The notes below the pieces were generated by a model, which was not told the origin of the DNA, did not search any database, and saw only the letters and a list, made by a program, of their open reading frames with translations. Positions 1 through 8,223 of a stretch of DNA of 64,000 nucleotides are shown here, piece by piece; positions within the stretch are counted from its first letter, which is position 1, and every line of letters starts with the position of its first letter. The stretch spans positions 1 to 64,000 of the forward strand of contig NZ_UEGO01000031.1 in NCBI RefSeq assembly GCF_900465345.1. Direction: 5' to 3'. Position numbers and translations under genes: made by a program. The stretch is from Asaia bogorensis. Its GTDB lineage: Bacteria; Pseudomonadota; Alphaproteobacteria; Acetobacterales; Acetobacteraceae.

Positions 1-596
1 CGAACCTGGCGTCGTTCAAGGACCTCGGTGAACCGGGGCGTCGTGAATTGTGAACCCTGGTCCGTGTTGATAATCTCCAGCGCGCCGTAGCGGATCAACA
101 CTACCTGCAGCGCCTCGATGCAGAACTCCGCATCCATCGTGTTCGACAGCCGCCAGGACAGAACCTTGCGCGTCGACCAGTCCATGATCGCCACGAGATA
201 CAGAAAACCCTTGCGCATCGGGATGTAGGTGATGTCCGAGCATCGCACCTGATTGGGGCGATCAATGACCAGATCATTCAGCAGATACAGATATTTCCGA
301 TGCGTCGGATGCGGGATGGTCGTGCGTGGCTTCTGGTAGATCGCCCGCAGCCCCATCGTCGCCATCAGCCGACGGACGCGCTTGCGCCCGACATCGTAGC
401 CGAGACGACGAAGATGCCAGGTCATCAGACGGGATCCGTAATACGACGTCTCCAGGAACTGCGCGTCGATCAGCCGCATCAGTTCAAGATTGCCCTTATT
501 CTCCAGCACCGGCCGGTAATGCACGGACGACCGGTCAAGCTGCAGCAACGCGCATTGCCGCACCACGGAAAGCCGAGGCCGCTTCAGGTCGATCAT
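1..596 (-). CDS. IS3-family transposase OrfB (DDE integrase core), C-terminus beyond the window
   Basis: An open frame of about 198 codons starts at ATG 596 on the minus strand and has no stop before the window edge. It carries the HTH_21-like segment (YYGSRLMTWHLRRLGYDVGR) followed by the rve integrase core. The first two catalytic aspartates are visible in CSDITYIP and NTDQGSQFT; the final Glu would lie outside the window. In an intact element it catalyses cut-and-copy transposition together with OrfA. OrfA is frameshifted here, so activity is doubtful unless another copy supplies OrfA. A homologous but internally deleted copy lies at 7268–7846. Confidence 0.85.
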   Translation of the reverse strand, partial: MIDLKRPRLSVVRQCALLQLDRSSVHYRPVLENKGNLELMRLIDAQFLETSYYGSRLMTWHLRRLGYDVGRKRVRRLMATMGLRAIYQKPRTTIPHPTHRKYLYLLNDLVIDRPNQVRCSDITYIPMRKGFLYLVAIMDWSTRKVLSWRLSNTMDAEFCIEALQVVLIRYGALEIINTDQGSQFTTPRFTEVLERRQV

Positions 597-901
597 TTGC
601 CGCCTCTGAGCACGCCCAGCCGCACAGAGGCATCCCGCAAAAAACCCGTCCCACCAGCAACCGGCCAATCTTTGCGTGAAGTTTCTCCACGTCGGCCGGG
701 CTAGCCGTCGCCTCCGGTGCCGCCTTGCCCGAGAAGATGCCCGCCATGCCCTCGACAGCCAGGCGCTTCCACTTGGCAATCAGTCTGGTGCACACCGTGC
801 TTCGACGCCAACTCCGCCAGCGTCTGCTCGCCCCGGATCGCCTCCAGCGCGACCCGCGACTTGAACTCCGCCGAATATCGTTTCCGCCTAACCTTGCCCA
901 T
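597..901 (-). pseudogene. IS3-family transposase OrfA, frameshifted
   Basis: The ATG at 901 begins [20 protein letters not shown], a typical IS3/IS911-type OrfA helix-turn-helix start. The family reading continues to about residue 40 (GVHQT), then leaves frame. Translation resumes in another frame as [19 protein letters not shown] and a C-terminal helix, so one or two bases are missing near 783–790. IS3 OrfA binds the terminal repeats and normally makes OrfAB by programmed frameshifting. This shift is in the HTH region rather than at the OrfA/OrfB boundary, so it is a lesion rather than programmed recoding. Confidence 0.75.
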
Positions 902-1183
902 ATGCCCGTCCTATCTCAGGCCGGTTTATAGCTTACGCCCTTGGCTGAAAAACCGGGTCCACCTCTCGTCAGGAAAGATCGCCATTTTGCACTATGCTGA
1001 TGACGCCGGAAGAACGGCCGACGCCGTCTCTCGCAAGTTGCGTGGCGGCGTTTACCTCTTGGGCCTTACCCCCTCGACCAGCGGCCCCCAGGACCCGCCA
1101 CGCATTATCGGACATTACAGACTGCACCACGCTCATCATGAAGATCTCTGCAGATCCACAATATCTCCAAGCTCTTAAAGAAC

Positions 1184-4100
1184 CTAGTCTTCCACTAGGG
1201 TTCTAAAAATCGTTTGTAGCACCTCCACGGAATAGTGTCGCCGAATGTAATCCGTACCGGCGGAGGCCCGCTTCGTAGCTTGGTCGCGATCCGTCAAAGC
1301 AGTGACGACGCAAGCCGCGAACTCGGCGCAACTGGTTGCTTGGAACAAAATCTTATCCGGGTCGATAAGCCCCTGCGCACCGACCGGCGTAGTCACCAAA
1401 GGAACACCCTTGGCCAGTGCCTCGATGACCTTGCCCTTGACGCCGGCACCATAGCGCAAAGGAGCGATGGCTAGCGTGGCGTCTTCGTAAAGCCTCTCCA
1501 GTTCGGCATCAGTCACAAAACCGGTTACGGTTATGTCTGCATTCTGCAACGCGATGACCTCTTGAGATGGCTTAGAGCCCACGATCATCAATTGCAGTGC
1601 ACTCACTTCGCGCTTTACGATCGGCAACACCTCGTTGACGAACCATGTGATGCCGTCACAGTTAGGAGCATGATTGAAACCGCCCACGAAAAGCAGTTTC
1701 ATAGCATTGTCGGGCTTTGCCTGCTGCGCCGCCCGCCGCGAGGAGCAACCGATGTTATCGGTCGGGAAGACGACCACCGGCAACGCGAGGAACGTACGCT
1801 TTCCTCCCACTACGCACGAGACGTAATCCACCTCTTCCTGATCTGGATAGAAGACGACATCGGCCTTGCCGCAAATCTGCAGCTCCTGCTCACGGGCGGC
1901 TTCGATCTCTCCTAACGTCACATTTTCGCCAATTTCCATCGCTCGCGTTAGACGCTTAAAATGAAGATCATGGCCATAGAACATTACTTGCGTGCGCGTA
2001 TGTTCACGCAATGCGTCGACGTAAGGCTCGGCAATATGGGGGCGATTTATGAAGGCAGCCTCGTAAAGGTCTGCGCGTTCACGGATAAAGTCTGTAAAGC
2101 CGTTCTGGAATTCGGGCCCATAAATTACCTCTACCCCCATGGCCTGATAAACCGGAGTATAGTCTGGATCGCGCCACAAATTATCAGGCCACAAGGTCAC
2201 TGCATAACCCAGAGCGATAAAGGCTTCGACGCAGTTGAAAGTCGAGCGTGACCCAGCATCCTGATCCCACCGCGGTACGTAATGATCGACGACGAGGATA
2301 TGTCTCTTATTGAACGACCTGTCCCGTGCACGAAGGACGTTGACAGCGTTGGGATAATGATCGCGCTCTAGCACGTCACGCCAGCGTTCAAGCAAACGTT
2401 CCGTATTGATTGCCTGGTAGGCCTTGATGCCGGATTCTACATCGCGCCCATGGCTGCGCCCTTCATGATGGATGACCTCCGCCTCAGGAGCCAAAAGAGT
2501 CCGGTAGCCGCTCGCCCGCAGACGGAAGGCTATATCGGAGTCCTCGCAGTAAGCTGGGGTAAACAAGGTATCGAAACCACCCAATTCCTGCCAGACATGA
2601 CGTGGGATGCAGATAGCGGCGCCAGACACGTAGTCGACATCCTTGAGGTAGCTGAACTGCGGCGCGCGCGGTGCTTGGTTACGGCCGAAATTCCAAGCGG
2701 AGCCATCTTTCCAATAGATGCCACCAGCTTCCTGTAGCGAGCCGTCCCAGTTTATCAGTTTGGCCCCCGTCAAACCGACGCGTTCAAACCGGCAGAAAGG
2801 CTCAAGCAGCGCGTCCATCCATAGCGGCATCACCAACGTGTCGTTGTTCAACAGTAGAACATAGCGGCCTTCGGCATAAGTCGCAGCAGCATTGCAATTG
2901 CCGAGGAAACCTTGGTTTTCGGCATGCCGCACATGCCGCACACAGCCACCAATAGACTGAATTAGCGTAGCAGTAGCGTCAGTCGAACAGTCGTCGGCGA
3001 TGATGATTTCAAAACTATGGCTGGTCTCCGCATCCAACACACTGACAACGCACAGTAGAGTATCGAGGATATTGTTGTAGACGGGGATTACGATAGAGAC
3101 ATCGGGAACACCTGACGTGCTGCGTCTCACGTTGCCAGCACAGTAGCGAGCATGTTCGACAAGCAAGTTGCAAGTTTCTGAAGCAGGAAATGTTTCAGCC
3201 TCGTTCTCGAATGCAGCCATCACCGAATACAGGTACCAGATGCGGTCAAGCACCATCTCGTCATACCGTTCGAGCACGAAATCACGAAGGCCTTGAGGTG
3301 GCCAGTAATCGTTAAGCGGCCGTGGTGGCCAAGAGATTAAGGCAGGAGACAATGTTGCTGTCACATGGGCAATATCTGCACCAGGTTCACCCGGCTCGTT
3401 GTTGTCCTTCGCAGTGGCCTCAAGGTCTTCGAAGTTGGCAAGTAGTTCGTCAACGTCCAACTGCGGTTCGTCTTCGGGCACGTCGCATGCAAGCATGAAG
3501 TCGAGAACCGACCGGTTGCGGTAGTTGTCCGGCAACCACAACCGCGAGTTAGCCGTGACGCCTCTTATCGGCACTTCACGCCCTTCCAGTAGGCCATGCA
3601 CAATGAAGTGCGTGAGCGGCTCGATATCAGCGGCGCGTACGTCCGGATAGCGATCAAGATAGGCGTCCGGATCAAACACCGGCGAAGGTTTGCGCCCTTC
3701 TTTCCAGCCATGCAGAAGGTAATGCTCGAGTGGGCTCATGCCGCCGTCTGCTAAGACGTCGGAATTACGATACAAATACCAATTATTGCAAAACCAAGGA
3801 TGAGGATCACGACCTTCACGCCAGCCCTGTTCTAGGTAGTGCTGCAGTGGCGAAACTTCGCGTCCATCTAGCTCGCACCGCTGCTCACGATAACTATTCG
3901 CATCAAATAGCGGATGTGGATCAAGCGCCCAGTATTGAGGGTTTCTCAGATATGACCGTAGCGAAAGGCTGCCTAATGCAGGATTACTACGCGCAAGCCA
4001 GTCGCGGCTAAACAGACAGGTGCGCAGGCTACCCGGCACCGGGACGCCAGCAAGCTGACGCAAACGAGGCCTGGGCGCCGGTATCGCCTTCCCTTTAATT

Positions 4101-6655
4101 TCTTTTATCGCCTGCGCCAGTTCGTTGCGCACACTGCGGTGTAACGTCCTGAACTCTTCTCGATTGCGGGCTTCTCGAGCTGACAAAAGCCGACGCTTGG
4201 GAAATTTCTCCAAAAGTTTATTACGTAACTGCTCCAGTCGTGGTGCGAGTTGGGCCTTTTGCGCGGTCAGGGTGGCACGAGCTTGATCAAGCGCGACTTG
4301 TGTAGATTCATGTTCGCCTACGATTTCTTCGTGGCGTACGCGCAAAGTCTGCAAAGCGTTGTCGGTACGTTCGATCCGCGCTTGGGCGGCATCGAGCATT
4401 TCCTGCTTGGTCTTAATCGTCGCCAGCGCTGCGCTGTGAGTCTGGGTCACAGTTCTCAGCTGCTCCTGAGCGACTTGAAAGTCGCCGACGGCAAGTTCAT
4501 GCGCTAGCTCTAGCTGTATCGCTTTTTGAGCCGCATTGTGCAGAGTCTCTTGGGTGGCTTGATCGAGCTCTCGTTCTCGCGCCTGGGCCTCCTCCAAGCT
4601 CAACTTCAACTTATCGCGCTCGACCAGTATAGAATTTAACTGATCGTCATTCGCGCGGCCGTGTGCACGCTCCGCATGCAGATCATTGCAAACGGCGGCA
4701 TATTGGCCCTCCATTTCAGCGATCTTTGCTTCCATTTCGTATAGCATGCGCTGATAGCGCTCGTTCAGCGCGTAGAGCCCTTTCAACAGTTCAGGAGTGT
4801 CGGCTCCTACCTCCGCGCCAACCAAAAGCTCGATGTAGCGGGCGAGTGCGGCCCAATCTTTATTAACATCGCGCCTTGCCTCTTCGAGTAGCCGCTCGCG
4901 CTCTGCCAAAACATCGGAAATTTGCTGCTGCGCTTGTTGCAACCTCGCTTCGGCTTCCGTCTGTTCTCGCAGTTGAGCTGCATCCAGGCTCAATTTTAAC
5001 TTATCACGCTCGACCAGTATGGAATTCAACTGATCGTCATTCGCGCGGCCGTGCGCGCGCTCCACGTGCAGATCATTGCAAACGGCGGCATATTGGCCCT
5101 CCATTTCAGCGATCTTTGCTTCCATTTCGCGTAGTATGCGCTGATGGCGCTCGTTCAGCGCGTAAAGGCCTTTTAACAGTTCAGGAGTATCGGCTCCCAC
5201 CTCCGCGCCAACCAAAAGTTCGATGTAGCGGGCGAGCGCGGCCCAATCTTTATTGACATCGGGCCTAGCCTGTTCGAGTAGCCGTTCGCGCTCTGCCAAG
5301 ACATCAGAAATTTGCTGCTGCGCTTGTTGCAGCCTCGCTTCGGCTTCCGTTTGTTCTCGCAGTTGAGCTGCATCCAGGCTCGATTTTAACTTATCACGCT
5401 CGACCAGTATGGAATTCAACTGATCGTCATTCGCGCGACCACGCGCACGCTCCACGTCCAGATCATTGCAAACAGCGGCATATTGGCCATCCATTTCAGC
5501 GATCTTTGCGTCCATTTGGCGTAGCATGCGCTGATGGCGCTCGTTCAGCGCGTAAAGGCCCTTCAACAGTTCAGGAGTATCGGCTCCCACCTCCGCGCCA
5601 ACCAAAAGTTCGACGTAGCGGGCGAGCGCGGCCCAATCTTTATTAACGTCCTGCCTGGCCTGTTCGAGCAGCCGTGCGCGCTCTTCAGTAACGTCGAAAA
5701 CCTGCTGCTGCTGCTGCGCCTGTTGCAGCTTTGCTTCCACCTCTGCGTGCGCGGCTTGTGCCTCTGAGAGTTGCGCCAAATATTCTTGCGCCTGCGCACG
5801 CGCCGCAGTTAGGTCGACACGCAGAGCCTCGTCTTCATCATGTAAGCGCGATGCCCACGCCATGACCTTTTCATGCTCGAGCCAAAGATCATTATCAGGT
5901 ATAAATAGTAGAGAATTCTTAGGAAAATTATTTTCCAGTTGTTCGAACGAGCAGGCAGCTAGCACATATTCAGGATCGTTGAGATCCAATGGCTCGTTCT
6001 TGACCAAGATCGTATGATTATCGCCGGTCTGTCCGTTATAGATAAGTGCTTCCGATTGGTTGTCAACATTAATATTCTGCTCGAGATCGAAGCTGACAGA
6101 CGACAGCAGCATGCGCGTGGCAATCATGCGGACATGTGGAAAATGACCGCGAAGCAGCGTTCTAAATTCGTTTATGTCCATCTCTGATGTATGGAATATG
6201 TTGGGCGGCTTATAGCGGTTGTAGATCGGCTTGTTCGGTGTGGAGACCAGAAAACGGCCGTTGGGACGAAGCACACGCTTGACTTCGTCAATTAGGCTTC
6301 CGGTATCTTCTATATGCTCAATCATTTCATTCGCAACAACAACATCAAAGCTGTCGTCGTCGAAGGGCAGAGCGCAACTGTCTCCCACTACATATCGAAT
6401 ATTTTCATTTCCATACCGGCGACGGGCTTTGACCACACTGTCCTGACTAATGTCCAGCCCGGTAGCACTCGCAGCCACTGTTCCCAGTATTGCTGTGCCA
6501 TAGCCGGTCCCACAAGCCAGATCGAGCACCCGTAGCCCCTCAACCCATTCTCGACATAACGCATAGCGATGAACGTGCTCGTAGAGTATGCGTCCATTGT
6601 GTGTTGCGGGATCAAAGCGTTCGAGATCTTTGGACATAATTGTGTGATGTTCCAT
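1184..6655 (-). CDS. giant methyltransferase–coiled coil–GT2–GT4 polysaccharide protein
   Basis: This 1823-residue protein has, in order: a class I SAM methyltransferase domain (about residues 15–190; glycine-rich motif LDLACGTGYGTA near 44); a long coiled coil (about 265–830) with three near-identical 130-residue repeats; short repeats of the type FDxxxYLxxxPDV..G..PLxHYLxxGxxEGR (about 905–1040); a GT2-type glycosyltransferase (about 1185–1440, starting SIVIPVYNN, with DDCSTDAT and NNDT); and a GT4-type domain (about 1450–1823, with GGFNHAPN and AIAPLRYGAGVKGKVIEAL). Such fusions occur in surface-polysaccharide loci, where they build, length-control or cap chains on the cytoplasmic face. 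The specific role is inferred. The ATG at 6655 is one possible start; MSKDLERF six residues later is an alternative. No other intact glycosyltransferase is nearby, and the left neighbour is an IS. Confidence 0.8.
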   Translation of the reverse strand: MEHHTIMSKDLERFDPATHNGRILYEHVHRYALCREWVEGLRVLDLACGTGYGTAILGTVAASATGLDISQDSVVKARRRYGNENIRYVVGDSCALPFDDDSFDVVVANEMIEHIEDTGSLIDEVKRVLRPNGRFLVSTPNKPIYNRYKPPNIFHTSEMDINEFRTLLRGHFPHVRMIATRMLLSSVSFDLEQNINVDNQSEALIYNGQTGDNHTILVKNEPLDLNDPEYVLAACSFEQLENNFPKNSLLFIPDNDLWLEHEKVMAWASRLHDEDEALRVDLTAARAQAQEYLAQLSEAQAAHAEVEAKLQQAQQQQQVFDVTEERARLLEQARQDVNKDWAALARYVELLVGAEVGADTPELLKGLYALNERHQRMLRQMDAKIAEMDGQYAAVCNDLDVERARGRANDDQLNSILVERDKLKSSLDAAQLREQTEAEARLQQAQQQISDVLAERERLLEQARPDVNKDWAALARYIELLVGAEVGADTPELLKGLYALNERHQRILREMEAKIAEMEGQYAAVCNDLHVERAHGRANDDQLNSILVERDKLKLSLDAAQLREQTEAEARLQQAQQQISDVLAERERLLEEARRDVNKDWAALARYIELLVGAEVGADTPELLKGLYALNERYQRMLYEMEAKIAEMEGQYAAVCNDLHAERAHGRANDDQLNSILVERDKLKLSLEEAQARERELDQATQETLHNAAQKAIQLELAHELAVGDFQVAQEQLRTVTQTHSAALATIKTKQEMLDAAQARIERTDNALQTLRVRHEEIVGEHESTQVALDQARATLTAQKAQLAPRLEQLRNKLLEKFPKRRLLSAREARNREEFRTLHRSVRNELAQAIKEIKGKAIPAPRPRLRQLAGVPVPGSLRTCLFSRDWLARSNPALGSLSLRSYLRNPQYWALDPHPLFDANSYREQRCELDGREVSPLQHYLEQGWREGRDPHPWFCNNWYLYRNSDVLADGGMSPLEHYLLHGWKEGRKPSPVFDPDAYLDRYPDVRAADIEPLTHFIVHGLLEGREVPIRGVTANSRLWLPDNYRNRSVLDFMLACDVPEDEPQLDVDELLANFEDLEATAKDNNEPGEPGADIAHVTATLSPALISWPPRPLNDYWPPQGLRDFVLERYDEMVLDRIWYLYSVMAAFENEAETFPASETCNLLVEHARYCAGNVRRSTSGVPDVSIVIPVYNNILDTLLCVVSVLDAETSHSFEIIIADDCSTDATATLIQSIGGCVRHVRHAENQGFLGNCNAAATYAEGRYVLLLNNDTLVMPLWMDALLEPFCRFERVGLTGAKLINWDGSLQEAGGIYWKDGSAWNFGRNQAPRAPQFSYLKDVDYVSGAAICIPRHVWQELGGFDTLFTPAYCEDSDIAFRLRASGYRTLLAPEAEVIHHEGRSHGRDVESGIKAYQAINTERLLERWRDVLERDHYPNAVNVLRARDRSFNKRHILVVDHYVPRWDQDAGSRSTFNCVEAFIALGYAVTLWPDNLWRDPDYTPVYQAMGVEVIYGPEFQNGFTDFIRERADLYEAAFINRPHIAEPYVDALREHTRTQVMFYGHDLHFKRLTRAMEIGENVTLGEIEAAREQELQICGKADVVFYPDQEEVDYVSCVVGGKRTFLALPVVVFPTDNIGCSSRRAAQQAKPDNAMKLLFVGGFNHAPNCDGITWFVNEVLPIVKREVSALQLMIVGSKPSQEVIALQNADITVTGFVTDAELERLYEDATLAIAPLRYGAGVKGKVIEALAKGVPLVTTPVGAQGLIDPDKILFQATSCAEFAACVVTALTDRDQATKRASAGTDYIRRHYSVEVLQTIFRTLVED
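4580..5745 (-). repeat. three tandem 390-bp in-frame repeats in the coiled coil
   Basis: Landmark sequences recur exactly 390 bp apart; for example 'gatcattgca' begins at 4681, 5071 and 5461. Each unit encodes 130 residues, running from ARLQQAQQQ through VNKDWAALARYIELLVGAEV and KIAEMEGQYAAVCNDL to LREQTEAE. The copies differ by only scattered substitutions, which points to recent unequal exchange. The edges are soft because the outer copies diverge gradually. Confidence 0.9.
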
Positions 6656-6930
6656 TCAGGGCAGTGAACATGCCAGATCATTGGAGTGGTCGATTATCAT
6701 TCCCCATCTGGTTTCCCTTATCAGATTGTAGAAGGCAAGTTGAAAACAGTGTTGCCGCAGCGTCATCTGCCGCTTGTGGCTCGGAAAAGCCGCTCGACTA
6801 TGCGAACGACCTTCGGTTTGTCCCTTACCACCTTGCCCCAATTCATATTTGGCCTTGGCTCACCGTCACTCCTGAACCCAGTTTGCACAAATTCAGGCGG
6901 CCAAGCGCCTTATCGGAATAGGCGAGGGTG
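6656..6930. other. intergenic stretch without a recognisable gene
   Basis: These 275 bp lie between the start of the giant glycosyltransferase and the IS5-type inverted repeat. It should contain the glycosyltransferase promoter, but no convincing -35/-10 pair or conserved protein fragment was seen. The short open frames here resemble nothing I know. Confidence 0.4.
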
Positions 6931-7267
6931 TAGGTCACGTTGACAGGAGGCCTATCGGCTGGGAGCAAGACCTGTTTCAACTCGTGCCTGCAGGTAACGG
7001 CCAGCGGGAGCGGGGATAACACGAGGCGATCTGACGGATCATGAATGGTTGTTGATTGGTCCGCTTCTGCCACCTGAACGCGGACGTTGGGTGCGCCCAG
7101 CTGCAGACAACCGCCTGTCTCTCACTGACATGCTGCATGTTCTGCGCACAGGCTGTCCCTGGCGCGACGTGCATGAGCGCTACGGCAAATGGAACTCGGT
7201 TTATGTCCGGTTTCGGCGTTGGGCTGGACAGGGTGTCTGGGATGCCATGCTGCAAACCCGGGTAGAA
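6931..7267 (+). mobile_element. IS5-type element, 5' fragment only
   Basis: The terminal repeat taggtcacgttgac (6931–6944) is identical to that of the full copy at 11165–12029. It is followed by the N-terminal transposase part (LTDHEWLLIGPLLPPERGRW through YGKWNSVYVRFRRWAGQGVWDAM). The normal ATG is ATA here (about 7018), and the gene stops matching near 7265, where an IS3 fragment begins. The frame stays open across the junction and produces a spurious chimeric ORF to 7534. Confidence 0.85.
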
Positions 7268-7846
7268 TTAGGGCTTCTCCATTACTTCCGTGAACCGGGG
7301 CGTCGTGAATTGCGAGCCCTTATCCGTGTTGAAGATTTCCGGCACGCTAGAGCGGATCAGGGTCTCCTGCAGTGCTTCGATGTAGAATTCGGCATCCATC
7401 GTGTTCGACAGGCGCCACCACAGCATTTTGCGATTCGACCAATTGATGATCGTCGCGAGGTAGATAGAGCCCTTGCGCATCAAGATGTCGGTCATGTCGG
7501 AGTACCAGGCCTGATTGAGGCGGTCGATCATTAGATCTCACAGCAGATCGGGATATTTCCGATGTACCGGATGCGGGATGGTCGTGCGTGGCCGCTGGCA
7601 GATCGCCCGCAGCCCCATCGTCGCCATACCTTCAATGGCCTGACGCTTCCATTGGGCGATCATCGTCTGATACACACCGAGCTTTAATGCCAGTTCCGCC
7701 AGCGTCTGCTTACCCCGGATCGCCTCCAGCGCGACCCGAGACTTGAACTCGCCTGTGAGCCTCTTTCACATAACCTTGGCCATAAGTCCGTCCTCTCTCA
7801 GGCCGGTCTACAGCTTACTTTCCTATCCAGAAAACCGGATCCACTT
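7268..7846 (-). mobile_element. IS3-family remnant with internal deletion
   Basis: This is a second copy of the IS3 element at the left edge. The minus strand reads an OrfA start (near 7783, with an in-frame stop after five codons), continues through [20 protein letters not shown] to about 7630, and then jumps directly into the middle of OrfB (MGLRAICQRPRTTIPHP). About 300 bp that copy 1 retains are missing. OrfB continues with MIDRLNQAWYSDMTDILMRK and NTDKGSQFTTPRFTEV and is cut at 7268 by the IS5-type fragment. It is not functional. Confidence 0.85.
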
Positions 7847-8000
7847 ATGTTAGGCTGTGTGCCGGACGCTAAGAGAATCTGGCTGTTTCGCGGACGTCTG
7901 GCACAGGCAGGGGCTATTGAAAGACTGTTTGATCGTTATGATACTACACTGCGCAACGGCGGGTATTTGCCAATGTCGGGCCAGATCCTGGACGCTGGAG
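7847..8000 (+). mobile_element. fragment of a different IS5-family transposase
   Basis: The plus-strand reading VPDAKRIWLFRGRLAQAGAI followed by ERLFDRYDTTLRNGGYLPMS and GQILDA is typical of the N-terminal half of IS5-family transposases (PDARTIWLFRE..., GQIVDAT...). It has no start and loses similarity after about 8000, so it is a third, unrelated IS relic in this patchwork. Confidence 0.65.
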
Positions 8001-8223
8001 CTCACCAGAGCAAACCGGCAGTACTATGGAACCACCCTTCCCAGCAGGGTAGAAGTCCCCGACCCGCTCAAAACACAGATCAAAAACACCCCCAAGAACC
8101 GACAATCAAATCATCCAAAGCCCAGAATCATTACCGGGGAAAATAAATTAACGTCCCTTCAATTACTCCATTTTAATGACCAATTTCATTTGTATTATAT
8201 GATTGTTAGTAATTATATTTTGA
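8001..8223. other. AT-rich non-coding stretch downstream of manC
   Basis: This stretch is markedly AT-rich compared with its surroundings (runs such as 'tgtattatatgattgttagtaa'). No gene, strong hairpin or IS end was recognised. It may contain the manC transcript end. Confidence 0.4.

Larger units (their letters stand above)
1..968 (-). mobile_element. IS3-family insertion sequence, right-hand part, truncated by the window edge
   Basis: OrfA and OrfB of an IS3-type element lie on the minus strand and run off the left edge. The 5' end is placed near 968 because the sequence just inside it (a 'ccgggtccacct'-like motif after the 'ggccggtttatagctta' stretch) recurs at the matching end of the second copy near 7843. 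The other end is outside the window, so the inverted repeats cannot be paired and the exact border is an estimate. Confidence 0.75.

Noticed and set aside
1018-1183. Possible small gene between the IS3 end and the giant glycosyltransferase
   Set aside because: The open frames are short, show no family motifs and overlap the glycosyltransferase 3' end; no support was found.
4663-5256. Plus-strand open frames with repeated 'RADHCKRRHIGPPFQRSLLPFR' style peptides
   Set aside because: They are shadows of the 390-bp repeats in the giant glycosyltransferase on the other strand.
7049-7534. An open frame of 161 codons that starts like an IS5 transposase
   Set aside because: Only the first 70 or so codons are transposase; the rest is the antisense of an IS3 fragment. 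It is a junction artefact, not a gene.
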